Source of the DNA: Pusillimonas minor
GTDB taxonomy: Bacteria; Pseudomonadota; Gammaproteobacteria; Burkholderiales; Burkholderiaceae_B
Length of the DNA stretch: 64,000 bases
Reading direction: 5' to 3'
Assembly: GCF_014237865.1 (NCBI RefSeq)
Contig: NZ_JACJUU010000003.1
Span: 1 to 64,000, forward strand
The position numbers and the translations under genes were made by a program. This document shows positions 17,589 through 27,599 of this stretch, piece by piece; positions within the stretch are counted from its first letter, which is position 1, and each line of letters starts with the position of its first letter. The notes below the pieces were generated by a model. It made no database searches. It had not been told where the DNA came from and saw only the letters and a list, made by a program, of their open reading frames with translations.

Positions 17589-19039
17589 ATTGTGGTTTTA
17601 GCCCTCAGTTATTCGTCCGCATTGTCAAGGCGTTCGCGCGGCAATGCTTTGCATCGATTTTGGCCATGCTTGTTTCGTTTATGGCTGTCGGGCCTATTCA
17701 GGCGCAAACCGAGCAGTTACTTCAGATGCAGGCCGGCGAGGTGAGGGTATTGGCCCTACCCGACGTGGCGCGAGTGGCGGTGGGTGACGGCCATGTGGTC
17801 AATGCCATCACCACCGAAGAAAAGGAAGTGATTGTTTTTGCGCGCAACGAAGGTTCAAGCGCTGTGCAGATATGGACGTCGCAAGGTTTGCGATACCGAT
17901 ATCAGGTCGAAGTAGCCCCCGAGGGGGCCCGGCAGACCCAGGCCGAGCTTGAATCTGTGCTTCAGCGAATTCCGAATGCAAAAGTGTCGGTGGTGGGTGA
18001 CAAACTGCTTGTCGAGGGCAGCGATTTGTCGGATGCCGACCGAAAGCGTGTAGAGACACTGACAAAACGCTACCCGCAATTGGTTGATTTCACGAGCAGT
18101 ATCGGCTGGGATCGCATGGTGCTGCTGGATGTGCAGGTGGTTGAGGTACCCAAAAGTCAATTGCGCGAACTGGGTGTCAGATGGGATACCGAATCGGTTG
18201 GGGGTGCCGGAATGGGCGTGGCCTGGGAGGGGGCGTCGCGCGGCATTGAAATGCGTCCGGCCGAGGCTCCGCTGGCCTTGCCGTTTCCGGCTGGTATTGC
18301 GGCGGGTTACTTTGGTGCTAACGCCTTGCTGTCGGCAAAAATAAAGTTGCTGGCCCAAACCGGCGATGCCGTGGTTCTGGCACAGCCGCAGTTACTGGCG
18401 CGCAGCGGTGCAACAGCCGAGTTCCTGGCCGGTGGTGAAGTACCGTATTCCACTGTCGACGCTCGCGGCAATACTAATACGTCTTTCAAGCCTTACGGCG
18501 TTTCATTGCGTATTACACCTCAAGTCGAGGCCAATGGGGCGATCCGGTCCCGAATGGAGGTCGAGGTCAGCTCCATAGACACCGCCTTGTCGATCCCTAC
18601 AGGCCCGTCGCTTAAAACGCGTCGGGCATCTACCGAATTCAATGTGCGCTCCGGGCAGACCCTTGTACTTGCGGGTTTTATTTCTCGGGAGCTTTCCAGC
18701 AACGTCAGCAAGGTGCCCGGGCTGGGCGATATCCCGGTGCTTGGCGAGCTTTTCAGGTCCGAGCGCTTTCAGCGCCAGGAAACCGAGCTTGCCATATTTG
18801 TCACGCCCATGGTGGTGGATGCCGAAAATCCTGATCTGATCGATCGTATCCGGCGCTCATCGGTTGCGCTTGATGCCGCCTTTGATGGCGCGCCCCGCAT
18901 CAATACGCCTGTCCGTTCTGCAGTCTCTTTACCTGCGTTAGTTGACGGCGGCGATCGGCAGGCGTGGCAGCCTTACGATGGGCCGGGTTCGCAATGGTCA
19001 GGCACTGCTGCCGTGCCGCATAGAAAAGAGGCGCCGTAA
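17585..19039 (+). CDS. rcpA: Tad pilus outer-membrane secretin (CpaC/RcpA)
   Basis: This is the outer-membrane secretin channel of the Tad apparatus, 484 residues. A signal sequence (about 1-40, ending QAQT) is followed by an N-terminal pilus-secretin domain (about 42-110, VRVLALPDVARVAVGDGHVVNAI), a BON-like region (about 115-165) and the secretin core (about 250-430) with the signature VRSGQTLVLAGFI and VPGLGDIPVLGELFRS. The ATG overlaps the cpaB stop by four bases and the next gene starts one base before its stop, so this is a tightly packed operon. Confidence 0.88.
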   Translation: MNCGFSPQLFVRIVKAFARQCFASILAMLVSFMAVGPIQAQTEQLLQMQAGEVRVLALPDVARVAVGDGHVVNAITTEEKEVIVFARNEGSSAVQIWTSQGLRYRYQVEVAPEGARQTQAELESVLQRIPNAKVSVVGDKLLVEGSDLSDADRKRVETLTKRYPQLVDFTSSIGWDRMVLLDVQVVEVPKSQLRELGVRWDTESVGGAGMGVAWEGASRGIEMRPAEAPLALPFPAGIAAGYFGANALLSAKIKLLAQTGDAVVLAQPQLLARSGATAEFLAGGEVPYSTVDARGNTNTSFKPYGVSLRITPQVEANGAIRSRMEVEVSSIDTALSIPTGPSLKTRRASTEFNVRSGQTLVLAGFISRELSSNVSKVPGLGDIPVLGELFRSERFQRQETELAIFVTPMVVDAENPDLIDRIRRSSVALDAAFDGAPRINTPVRSAVSLPALVDGGDRQAWQPYDGPGSQWSGTAAVPHRKEAP

Positions 19040-20814
19040 TGTTGACGTTGTCGTTGCACTACGAAGACGGGCAGACGGCAGTTGAGCAATTTGCTTTGCC
19101 GTTGGCGATAGGGCGCGATGCCGACTGCGGTCTGCGCATCAAAGCGTGGCGCGTGGCAAAAAAGCACGCCCGTATCGAAATGCGGGCGGGCAAGTTGTTT
19201 CTTGAGGACTTGGGTTCACTGGCCGGAACAGCCTTGAATGGTCGGCGGGTCATTCAACATACTGCGCTGGTTGCCGGTGACGAACTCGTAGTCGGCCCTT
19301 GTCTGATCAGAGTTCAAGGCGAAATGTTTGACGACACGCCTGCGTCGTCCCCTCCCGAAGAAGGGGCCGACGTTACTGTCGATGGGGCGACGGCTTCAGC
19401 GACAGGCACAACAGCTTCGATAGACAGTGCAAATACTGGCGCCCCCGCAATGGACGACGATACGCTGTTCAGTGCGGCGCAACAGGCAAAAGCCCTGTCT
19501 TTAAGAGTGGGGTTTCATCAGGCCCTGATTAAAGAGTTTGACCTGCGTCGTCGCGATATTGCCGCGTTAAGCGATGAGGATTTGCGCGCTGAGGCCCGGC
19601 GGGTGGTGCATCGGCTGGTGCACGAGGACAACCGGCTTCCCGAATGGATGGATACGGCCGCGCTGATTACCGAGGTCGTGAATGAGGCCGTTGGGTTGGG
19701 GCCGCTGGAGCCGTTGCTGGCTGACGCCACTATTACAGAGATTATGGTCAACCGGTACGACGAAATTTATACCGAGTCGGCGGGTCAACTGCGGCGGCAT
19801 CCGGCTATGTTCAGTAGCGAGCAGGCCGTGCTTGAAGTTATTGACCGCATCGTGGCGCCGTTGGGCCGTCGTGTCGATGAAAGCGTGCCAATGGTGGATG
19901 CCCGACTTAAAGACGGTTCGCGCGTTAATGCCGTGATACCGCCAGTGGCGTTGCGGGGTGCCAGTTTGACCATACGCAAATTTCCGGCACGCCGGCCCAC
20001 CATGTCTGATTTGCTTGATGTCGGGGCGCTGGACCCGCATATGGCCGCATTTTTAGCGTTGTGTGTCGAGCACCGAAAAAATATTCTGGTGTCCGGCGGG
20101 ACTGGGTCTGGCAAGACGACGTTGCTGAACGTGCTCTCCAACTGTATTCCCAAAGGCGAACGGGTTGTCACGATTGAAGACGCCGCCGAGCTGCAGCTGA
20201 CGCATCCACATCGGGTCACACTCGAAGCACGACCGGCCAACCTCGAGGGCCGGGGGCGCATCGATATTCGAGATCTGGTGCGCAACGCGTTGCGGATGCG
20301 GCCTGACCGGATTGTGGTGGGCGAGTGCCGGGGTGCAGAAGCCTTTGATATGCTGGCCGCCATGAATACGGGGCACGAAGGTTCGTTAACCACGCTTCAT
20401 GCCAATAGCCCGCGCGATGCCCTGGCGCGCCTTGAAACCATGATCTTGATGGCCGGCATGGACTTGCCCCTGACTGCAGTCAGGGAGCATATCGCCGCAA
20501 GTATTGATTTGATTGTTCAACAAGCGCGGTTGGCCTCGGGACAACGACTGATTACCGCTATTGTCGAAATAGGGGGTACCGAGAGCGGGCGCATTCTGTC
20601 GCAAACACTATTTCAGTTCGAGCCTGAGGACCCGGCTTGCTTCCGCGGTTGCGGCGTTTTGCCAGAATCATTGTCGTTGTCGCTGCTGGGGCAGGCGGGA
20701 TTGGGCCCCGACACCTTTGGCCAGCACACGCCGTGGCGGCCTTCGTCGGCGGCATTCGCTGTTGATCGGGCCGCTTGCGCGAATAACGGGACGACACCGG
20801 TAGGGTTGATTTAA
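19039..20814 (+). CDS. tadA: Tad pilus ATPase TadA/CpaF with N-terminal FHA domain
   Basis: This cytoplasmic secretion ATPase powers Flp pilus assembly. It has 591 residues, longer than most TadA proteins because an FHA domain occupies about 1-100 (LAIGRDADCGLRIKAWRVAKKHARIE, then GSLAGTALNGRRV). After an acidic linker (about 100-150), the GspE-type ATPase follows with Walker A GGTGSGKTT (about 353-361), the Asp box and a Walker B-like region with His box (GHEGSLTTLHANSPRDAL). The FHA domain would bind phosphothreonine, hinting at kinase control. It overlaps both neighbours by one base. TadZ, the usual localisation factor, is not encoded here. Confidence 0.9.
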   Translation: MLTLSLHYEDGQTAVEQFALPLAIGRDADCGLRIKAWRVAKKHARIEMRAGKLFLEDLGSLAGTALNGRRVIQHTALVAGDELVVGPCLIRVQGEMFDDTPASSPPEEGADVTVDGATASATGTTASIDSANTGAPAMDDDTLFSAAQQAKALSLRVGFHQALIKEFDLRRRDIAALSDEDLRAEARRVVHRLVHEDNRLPEWMDTAALITEVVNEAVGLGPLEPLLADATITEIMVNRYDEIYTESAGQLRRHPAMFSSEQAVLEVIDRIVAPLGRRVDESVPMVDARLKDGSRVNAVIPPVALRGASLTIRKFPARRPTMSDLLDVGALDPHMAAFLALCVEHRKNILVSGGTGSGKTTLLNVLSNCIPKGERVVTIEDAAELQLTHPHRVTLEARPANLEGRGRIDIRDLVRNALRMRPDRIVVGECRGAEAFDMLAAMNTGHEGSLTTLHANSPRDALARLETMILMAGMDLPLTAVREHIAASIDLIVQQARLASGQRLITAIVEIGGTESGRILSQTLFQFEPEDPACFRGCGVLPESLSLSLLGQAGLGPDTFGQHTPWRPSSAAFAVDRAACANNGTTPVGLI

Positions 20815-21656
20815 TGATGGGCCTATTTGCCTTCACGTTGCTGGCGGTCGCGTTACTTGCGCGCCTGGCGCAACAGGCCTTGATTGTGGCTTACGGCCGT
20901 TATCGCGCTATTTTTACCGATCAGGCCGATGTCCGGTTGGCCGAAGTGTTTTTGTTTCTCGACGCGCGTCAGTTATGGGTCGTCAATCTGGTGTTCTGTG
21001 CCGTCGTGGTGCTTCTTGTCGGTTTGCTGTCTTCCAATATTGTGTTGGCGCTGTTGTTAGGTGCGGGCGCATTGGGTGTCCCGCCGCTACTGGCCAGGCG
21101 GGCGCGCAAACGCAGGTTGTCCCGATTCGACGCCCAGTTGCCCGACTTGTTGCTGGCGCTTGCGGGGGCGCTGCGGGCGGGTTCTGGCGTCCAATCTGCG
21201 TTGCGGCAAGTCGTTTCGGGGTTTGCGCCACCATTGTCGCAAGAACTGGGTTTAATGCTGCGCGAGCAGCGCATGGGGCGAGCCTTCGACGAGGCCCTGG
21301 GCGGCTTGTCTTTTCGCATGCCCACCGAAAGCACGCGCCTGGTGGTTTCTGCATTGACCATTGCCATGCATAACGGCGGCAATCTGGCTGAAACACTCGA
21401 GCGCATTGCGTTTACCCTGCGATCTCGGTTGCATTTGCTGGGGCGCATCGACGCCCTGACGGCACAGGGGCGTATGCAAGCCTGGGTGATGGCCGGGTTG
21501 CCACTGTTGCTGGGTGCGGCGCTGCATTATCTTGAGCCCCAGGCCATGGCGCAGCTTTGGGAAAGTGCCATGGGTTGGGCGTTGATCGTTATTGTTCTTG
21601 TGCTCGAGGTGGCCGGTGTGCTGTTGATCCGTCGTATCGTCAACATCGAGGTGTAG
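20814..21656 (+). CDS. tadB: Tad inner-membrane platform protein TadB
   Basis: TadB is one of two GspF-like polytopic proteins forming the inner-membrane platform on which the ATPase acts. It has 280 residues with a leading helix (about 4-22), a pair of helices at about 55-95, a cytoplasmic T2SSF domain at about 110-235 (FDAQLPDLLLALAGALRAGSGVQSALRQV) and two C-terminal helices. It starts at the last base of the tadA stop and is followed by tadC. Confidence 0.87.
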   Translation: MMGLFAFTLLAVALLARLAQQALIVAYGRYRAIFTDQADVRLAEVFLFLDARQLWVVNLVFCAVVVLLVGLLSSNIVLALLLGAGALGVPPLLARRARKRRLSRFDAQLPDLLLALAGALRAGSGVQSALRQVVSGFAPPLSQELGLMLREQRMGRAFDEALGGLSFRMPTESTRLVVSALTIAMHNGGNLAETLERIAFTLRSRLHLLGRIDALTAQGRMQAWVMAGLPLLLGAALHYLEPQAMAQLWESAMGWALIVIVLVLEVAGVLLIRRIVNIEV

Positions 21657-21696
21657 TGGGCGTTCTGTCCAGGGTGGGTGTGTCACAGGAGGGGGT

Positions 21697-22569
21697 ATGT
21701 TCTGGCTCAGCGTAATGGCTGCGGGTATCAGTCTGTCTTGTCTGTTGTGGTTGGCTGTTCGGCCTTGGGCGCAGTATCGCTGCGTTGCCTCATCGCAAGC
21801 GCGTGGCGGGTTGTTGCGTGCAGTCTGGCCCTGGGTTCAGGCGCTGGCGTTGGTCTGTCGACCTTTTATTACCTGGGCCCGGCGTCGGCAGCTAAGCCAG
21901 CTCGTCAACCTTGCAGCATGGCCCGACGACTGGCTGCCGGAACATGTCGTCGCGCTCCAGGCGTTGTGTTTCATTGGCGGCGCGGCGGTATCGGTGTTGG
22001 TGCTTTTTCAGTATGCAGGTGCCGGGTGGCCTGTATCGTTTGGTGGTGCTCTGGTCGCCGGCGGTATGCTGGCCTGTTTACCCGTTCAACACTTGCGTCG
22101 CCGTGCAAAAGAACGGCAACTTGGCATGCTGCGTGAGTTTCCGTTCATGCTTGATATGACCACATTGTGTGTTGAAGCCGGCTTAAATTTGCAAGGGGCG
22201 TTGATTCAGGCCGCGACGCATGGCCCGCAAGGCGCCCTGATGTCAGAGCTGCGCCGTGCGCAATCCGATATGCGCGCCGGGATGCCGCGTATTGCCGCGC
22301 TGAAATTATTTGCGGCTCGTACAGGCCTGACCGAAGTTCAGCAGTGGGTGATGGCCATGGAGCAGGCCGATAACCTGGGTATGAGCCTGGGCCCCATTTT
22401 GCGGGCGCAGTCTGAACAACGACGCAATGAACGTTTTTTGCGCGCCGAAAAGCTTGCCTTGCAGGCGCCGGTAAAAATGCTTTTCCCCATGGTGGTGTGC
22501 ATTTTCCCGTGCACGTTTCTTGTGATTGCATTTCCTATTCTGGTAAAGCTTTTGTCTACCGATTTTTAA
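21697..22569 (+). CDS. tadC: Tad inner-membrane platform protein TadC
   Basis: TadC is the second GspF-like platform subunit, 290 residues. Membrane segments lie at about 4-24, 90-112 and 120-130, and one at the C-terminus (about 262-285, VCIFPCTFLVIAFPILV). The T2SSF domain lies between (FMLDMTTLCVEAGLNLQGALIQAA, then LRRAQSDMRAGMPRIAALKLFA). Conserved TadC residues ERRNERFLRAEKLALQAPVKML are present. A 40-base gap separates it from tadB, and GGAGG lies before the start. Confidence 0.87.
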   Translation: MFWLSVMAAGISLSCLLWLAVRPWAQYRCVASSQARGGLLRAVWPWVQALALVCRPFITWARRRQLSQLVNLAAWPDDWLPEHVVALQALCFIGGAAVSVLVLFQYAGAGWPVSFGGALVAGGMLACLPVQHLRRRAKERQLGMLREFPFMLDMTTLCVEAGLNLQGALIQAATHGPQGALMSELRRAQSDMRAGMPRIAALKLFAARTGLTEVQQWVMAMEQADNLGMSLGPILRAQSEQRRNERFLRAEKLALQAPVKMLFPMVVCIFPCTFLVIAFPILVKLLSTDF

Positions 22570-22581
22570 CGGCGAAAAAAT

Positions 22582-22866
22582 ATGGTCGTTGATCTTGCAA
22601 CCTCGTGGTTCGCGCGCTTGTTGGGGGTGTGGCGCTGCGGTATTCCCGGGCGGGGGCGGGCCCTGTGGCTTTACCCGTGCTGCTCGGTGCATACGTTTGG
22701 TTTGTCGTGCGCCATCGACGTCATCTATTTCGACAAACAAATGCGCCCGCTAAAGTACGTGCAGGGCTTAAAACCCTGGCGCGTCAGTGTGTGTTTGCGG
22801 GCGCGTTCTGTGCTCGAATTACCCGCAGGCACATTACAACGGGCGCGCCGTTCGTGTTTACAATGA
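22582..22866 (+). CDS. DUF192-like small protein at the end of the Tad operon
   Basis: The 94-residue product follows tadC by 12 bases. Its core (ALWLYPCCSVHTFGLSCAIDVIYFDKQ, then VLELPAGTL near the end) matches the DUF192 pattern: P-C-x-S-V-H-T-x-x-M/L...ID-V-x-F-D and a final LELPAG. DUF192 genes are found near tad loci in several betaproteobacteria, but their role is not known. The protein is shorter than many DUF192 members and has no signal peptide. GreB follows on the same strand. Confidence 0.6.
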   Translation: MVVDLATSWFARLLGVWRCGIPGRGRALWLYPCCSVHTFGLSCAIDVIYFDKQMRPLKYVQGLKPWRVSVCLRARSVLELPAGTLQRARRSCLQ

Positions 22867-22902
22867 TCAGGTGCTGTCATCCTTTTACGCCTTTGGCCTC
22901 CC

Positions 22903-23475
22903 ATGAGCAAAGCCTTCACCAAAGAAACCGACAACGACGACGATGACGACCTTGGCCCCGAGGCCGTGCCGTTGCCCAAGGGCACCAAAAATTACATGAC
23001 GGTGCAGGGGTATCAACGTCTGCGTGCCGAGCTGGCCCACTTAATGACAGTCGAACGACCCGAGGTGGTGCAGGTGGTGTCGTGGGCCGCGTCCAATGGC
23101 GACCGCTCTGAAAACGGCGACTACCTGTACGGTAAAAAGCGTCTGCGCGAAATCGACCGGCGCATGCGGTTTTTAACCAAGCGGCTTGAGCAGGCCGAAG
23201 TGGTTGACCCGTCGTTGCAGCCCAACCGCGATCAGGTGTTTTTTGGGGCAACGGTGTTGTATTGCGACAAAGCCGGCGAAGACCACCGGGTCACCATTGT
23301 GGGCGTTGACGAGGCCGAGCCCCTGCAGGGCAAAATCAGCTGGATTTCGCCGGTGGCGCGGGCGCTTATTAAGGCCCGAGAGGGCGACACCATTACCTTG
23401 CGCACCCCCGCAGGGGTCGACGAGCTGGACATTATCGAGGTGTCTTACCCCGAGCCGGGCCAGCACACGGTTTAA
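22903..23475 (+). CDS. greB: Transcription elongation factor GreB
   Basis: GreB binds the secondary channel of RNA polymerase and stimulates cleavage of backtracked transcripts, rescuing stalled complexes. It has 190 residues, slightly long because of an acidic N-terminal extension (about 7-20, NDDDDDLGPE). The coiled-coil domain (YQRLRAELAHL, VVSWAASNGDRSENGDYLYGKKRLREIDRRM) contains the catalytic acidic pair at the tip, and the C-terminal FKBP-like domain follows (SPVARALIKAREGDTITLRTPAG). Confidence 0.93.
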   Translation: MSKAFTKETDNDDDDDLGPEAVPLPKGTKNYMTVQGYQRLRAELAHLMTVERPEVVQVVSWAASNGDRSENGDYLYGKKRLREIDRRMRFLTKRLEQAEVVDPSLQPNRDQVFFGATVLYCDKAGEDHRVTIVGVDEAEPLQGKISWISPVARALIKAREGDTITLRTPAGVDELDIIEVSYPEPGQHTV

Positions 23476-23522
23476 AAGGCTAAAATGATGGATTGTCTCC
23501 CCATCATTTAGCGCGTCCCACC

Positions 23523-26500
23523 GTGAACTCTATCCAGCATTTCCTCGGCTCCTCTGTTCTGTCTGCTTTTCGTCGCGAGCGTCTGCTCCAGAAATTTTCC
23601 CAGCTAAAACTGCCAGTGGCCGATATTCAGGGCCGCTACGAGCATTTTGTCTGGACTGAAGCCGGGTTCTCGCAGCCCGACGCCGACCGCCTGGCCCAGT
23701 TGCTCGATTACGGCACGGCAGACCCGGCAGCCAAAGAAGACAAGCACACGCTGGTGCTGCGCGTCATTCCCCGTTTGGGTACGGTTTCGCCGTGGGCCAG
23801 CAAGGCCACCGACATCGCTCACAACTGCGGTCTGGCCGCTGTGCGCCGCATCGAGCGCGGGGTTCGCTATACCGTTCAGCCGTCGCGCGGCCTTTTGGGG
23901 GTGGCGTCTGTTTCGCCCGAACAGTTGGCGCAAATTGCCGCGTGCCTGCACGACCGCATGACCGAAACCGTGGTCGACGCCGCCTTCGATGGCCAGGCGC
24001 TGTTTGCGTCTTTGCCCGGCAAGCCCATGCAAACTATCGATGTTATCGGTCAAGGTCGTGCCGCGCTCGATTCGGCCAACCAGCAGTTGGGTTTGGCGTT
24101 GTCCGAAGACGAAATCGAATACCTTGAACAGTCGTTCACCGGTTTGGGGCGCAACCCCACCGATGTCGAGCTAATGATGTTCGCGCAGGCCAACAGCGAG
24201 CACTGCCGCCACAAAATTTTCAATGCTCAATGGGTGATCGACGGTCAGGCCCAGCCCAATACGCTGTTCGGCATGATTCGCGCCACCCACGCCGCCCAGC
24301 CGCAAGGCACAGTAGTGGCTTATTCTGACAATGCCGCCATTATGGCGGGCGGCCCGGCCACCTTGTTTTATGCCGGCCAGGGCGAGCACGCCGGGGCTAC
24401 AGCTTACGGCCATCATCAGGCTACCGTGCACACCCTCATGAAGGTTGAAACGCATAACCACCCGACGGCAATTGCGCCGTTTCCGGGGGCGTCTACCGGC
24501 GCCGGGGGCGAAATCCGCGACGAAGGCGCGACAGGCCGGGGCTCCAAGCCCAAAGCGGGTTTAACCGGCTTTACCGTGTCCAACCTGCGTTTCGACGATG
24601 CGCTCGAACCCTGGGAAGTCGATTCCCACGGTATGCCCGATCGCATCGCCAGTCCGCTCGACATCATGGTCGAAGGCCCGCTGGGCGGCGCTGCATTTAA
24701 TAACGAGTTTGGTCGCCCCAATCTGGCGGGTTACTTCCGTACTTTTGAGCAAACTGCTGGTGGCAAGCGTTGGGGTTATCACAAGCCCATCATGATCGCG
24801 GGTGGTTTGGGCAGCATCGAAGACGGCCTGACGCATAAAGATCCGATCCCGCCCGGGGCATTGCTCATTCAGTTGGGTGGCCCGGGGATGCGTATTGGTA
24901 TGGGGGGTAGCGCGGCGTCCAGCATGAGCGTGGGCACCAATACCGCCGAGCTTGATTTTGACTCGGTCCAGCGGGGCAACCCCGAGATCGAACGTCGGGC
25001 TCAAGAAGTCATTGACCGCTGCTGGCAGCAGGGCGCGCAAAATCCTGTGCTGGCCATCCACGACGTTGGCGCGGGCGGGTTGTCCAATGCCTTCCCCGAA
25101 CTCGTCAACGACGCGGGCCGTGGCGCAATTTTTGAACTTACCCAGGTTCACCTCGAAGAATCGGGGCTGTCGGCTGCCGAAATCTGGAGCAATGAAGCGC
25201 AAGAACGTTATGTGCTGGCGATTTTGCCGCAAGACTTGGCCCGCTTCGATGTTATTGCCCGTCGCGAACGTTGCCCCTACGCGGTTGTGGGTGTGGCCAC
25301 AGAAGAACGCCAATTACGTGTCACGCTGGGCGAAGGTCTGCCCGGCGTTACCGACTTGACCCCCAAAGACGAAACCCGTCCGGTCGATGTTCCCATTGAC
25401 GTCATTTTGGGCAAGCCGCCGCGCATGACGCGCGATGTGCAGCGCCTTGAAAGTGTTGCCGAGCCCGTCGATTTGCCGCTAATTGCATTGCCCGAGGCCA
25501 TCGAACGCGTATTGCGCCACCCGACGGTGGCCAACAAAACCTTTCTAATTACCATTGGTGACCGCAGTGTTGGCGGGCTAAACAGCCGCGATCAGATGGT
25601 GGGCCCGTGGCAAGTGCCGGTGGCCGATTGCGCCGTTACCCTGACCGATTTCGAATCGACCGACGGGCAGGCAATGGCCATGGGCGAGCGCACCCCATTG
25701 GCCATGATCGACCCCGCCGCATCGGGCCGTATGGCTATTACCGAAGCGCTGACCAATTTGGTGGCGGCCGATGTGCGGTCGCTGAAAGACATTAAATTGT
25801 CGGCCAACTGGATGGCCGCTTGCGGTGTGCCCGGGCAAGATGCGTCGCTGTACGACACGGTGTCGGCGGTCAGCCAGTGGTGTCAGCAGCTCGATTTATC
25901 CATCCCGGTTGGTAAAGACTCACTGTCCATGCGCACCACCTGGTCCGAGAACGGCGCTTCGCGCGAAGTCATTTCGCCGGTATCTCTTATTGTGACGGGC
26001 TTTGCGCCCGTGGCCGATGTACGTAAAACACTAACGCCGCAGTTGCGTACCGATGTCGGCGCGACAGCCTTGATTCTTATCGATCTGGGGCAAGGGCGTC
26101 AGCGCATGGGCGGGTCGGTACTTGCTCACGCGTTCAATCAGGTGGGCGACAGCACGCCCGACGTCGAAGATCCAGCCGCTGTCCGCGCGTTCTTCGAGGC
26201 GATTCGAGAACTGGCCGATGCCGGCCACATTCTGGCCTACCACGACCGTTCCGATGGCGGGCTTTTGGCCACCGTCTGCGAAATGGCGTTTGCCGGCCAC
26301 ACCGGGGTATCGATCAACCTCGATATGCTGACCATCGACCCGGTGGCCGCTGACTGGGGCGATTACAAAATCCGCCCCGAGCAAATGGCAGTGCAGCGCG
26401 ACGAAATCACCCTCAAGGCGTTGTTTAACGAAGAAGCCGGTGCGGTTATCCAGGTGCCGCTCGAGCAGCGCAATACCGTATTGCAAGCCCTGCGCGAAAA

Positions 26501-27557
26501 AGGCCTGTCGGCGCATTCGCATGTCGTGGGTTCGTTAAATACACAAGAAGAAATTCAGGTGTTCCGCGATGGCAAGTGCGTGTACCAGCGCCCTTGGCGC
26601 GAACTGGCCCAGCAATGGAGCGAGGTCAGCCGCCGCATTATGGCGCGCCGCGACAACCCGGCGTGCGCGCAAGCCGAATACGACGTTTGGGCCAACACGC
26701 AAGACCCAGGCTTTACCCCCAAAGTAGGCTTTGACCCTCAAGCAGATATTGCCGCGCCCTTTATTGCCAAGGGTGCCCGCCCGCGTATGGCCATTTTGCG
26801 TGAGCAAGGCTGCAACAGTCAGGTAGAAATGGCCTGGGCGTTCGACAAGGCCGGCTTCGAAGCGTGGGACGTTCACATGACCGACCTGCTGTCGGGTCGC
26901 GTGCGCCTTGATGACGTGCAAGGCCTGGTTGCCGTGGGCGGTTTCAGTTACGGCGACGTATTGGGCGCCGGCGAAGGCTGGGCGCGTACCATCCGTTTCA
27001 ATGCCCAACTGGCTGACCAGTTCGCAGCGTTTTTTGGCCGCAGCGATACCTTTGCGTTGGGGGTGTGCAATGGTTGCCAGATGATGGCGGCTTTGGCCGG
27101 CATGATTCCAGGCGCTCAGCATTGGCCGCGTTTTACGCGCAACCAGTCCGAAAAATACGAAGCCCGTTTGTCGATGGTCGAGATCCCCGATTCGCCGTCG
27201 TTGTTCTTTAAGGGCATGGCTGGTATGCAGGCGCCCATTGCTGTGGCGCACGGCGAAGGCTTTGCCAATTTTGCTGCACAAGGCGATGCCGCCCAGGTAA
27301 TCGCGGCCATGCGCTATGTCGAGAACACTGGTAAGCCGACTGAAACCTACCCGTACAACCCCAACGGCAGCGCCAACGGCTTGGCCGGCGTTACCACGGC
27401 CGATGGCCGCTTCACCATCATGATGCCGCACCCCGAGCGGGTTACGCGCAATGTCATGATGTCGTGGGCGCCCGAGCGCTGGGGGCAGGCCGATGCGGGC
27501 GGTGAGTTCAGCCCCTGGTTGCATATGTTCCGCAATGCCCGCGTTTGGTTGGGCTAA
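23523..27557 (+). CDS. purL: Phosphoribosylformylglycinamidine synthase
   Basis: PurL is the large single-chain enzyme of purine biosynthesis that converts FGAR, glutamine and ATP to FGAM. I chose GTG 23523 (1,344 residues, matching [11 protein letters not shown] homologues) over an upstream TTG. The N-terminal domain is followed by the two AIR-synthase-like halves ([19 protein letters not shown] at about 305-325; [20 protein letters not shown]). The C-terminal glutamine amidotransferase (about 1090-1344) has nucleophile Cys in GVCNGCQM (about 1178-1185) and the His/Glu pair in MPHPERV. It is not in an evident operon; guaB follows 42 bases on with its own promoter. Confidence 0.96.
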   Translation: MNSIQHFLGSSVLSAFRRERLLQKFSQLKLPVADIQGRYEHFVWTEAGFSQPDADRLAQLLDYGTADPAAKEDKHTLVLRVIPRLGTVSPWASKATDIAHNCGLAAVRRIERGVRYTVQPSRGLLGVASVSPEQLAQIAACLHDRMTETVVDAAFDGQALFASLPGKPMQTIDVIGQGRAALDSANQQLGLALSEDEIEYLEQSFTGLGRNPTDVELMMFAQANSEHCRHKIFNAQWVIDGQAQPNTLFGMIRATHAAQPQGTVVAYSDNAAIMAGGPATLFYAGQGEHAGATAYGHHQATVHTLMKVETHNHPTAIAPFPGASTGAGGEIRDEGATGRGSKPKAGLTGFTVSNLRFDDALEPWEVDSHGMPDRIASPLDIMVEGPLGGAAFNNEFGRPNLAGYFRTFEQTAGGKRWGYHKPIMIAGGLGSIEDGLTHKDPIPPGALLIQLGGPGMRIGMGGSAASSMSVGTNTAELDFDSVQRGNPEIERRAQEVIDRCWQQGAQNPVLAIHDVGAGGLSNAFPELVNDAGRGAIFELTQVHLEESGLSAAEIWSNEAQERYVLAILPQDLARFDVIARRERCPYAVVGVATEERQLRVTLGEGLPGVTDLTPKDETRPVDVPIDVILGKPPRMTRDVQRLESVAEPVDLPLIALPEAIERVLRHPTVANKTFLITIGDRSVGGLNSRDQMVGPWQVPVADCAVTLTDFESTDGQAMAMGERTPLAMIDPAASGRMAITEALTNLVAADVRSLKDIKLSANWMAACGVPGQDASLYDTVSAVSQWCQQLDLSIPVGKDSLSMRTTWSENGASREVISPVSLIVTGFAPVADVRKTLTPQLRTDVGATALILIDLGQGRQRMGGSVLAHAFNQVGDSTPDVEDPAAVRAFFEAIRELADAGHILAYHDRSDGGLLATVCEMAFAGHTGVSINLDMLTIDPVAADWGDYKIRPEQMAVQRDEITLKALFNEEAGAVIQVPLEQRNTVLQALREKGLSAHSHVVGSLNTQEEIQVFRDGKCVYQRPWRELAQQWSEVSRRIMARRDNPACAQAEYDVWANTQDPGFTPKVGFDPQADIAAPFIAKGARPRMAILREQGCNSQVEMAWAFDKAGFEAWDVHMTDLLSGRVRLDDVQGLVAVGGFSYGDVLGAGEGWARTIRFNAQLADQFAAFFGRSDTFALGVCNGCQMMAALAGMIPGAQHWPRFTRNQSEKYEARLSMVEIPDSPSLFFKGMAGMQAPIAVAHGEGFANFAAQGDAAQVIAAMRYVENTGKPTETYPYNPNGSANGLAGVTTADGRFTIMMPHPERVTRNVMMSWAPERWGQADAGGEFSPWLHMFRNARVWLG

Positions 27558-27569
27558 GGCTTACATCGT

Positions 27570-27599
27570 ATAATCTTGCTTTGCACACGGAGTAATTGA
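27570..27599 (+). promoter_or_regulatory. guaB promoter and ribosome-binding site
   Basis: TATAAT at 27570-27575 is a consensus -10 element; GGAG at 27589-27592 precedes ATG 27600. No clear -35 hexamer was assigned. Confidence 0.5.
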
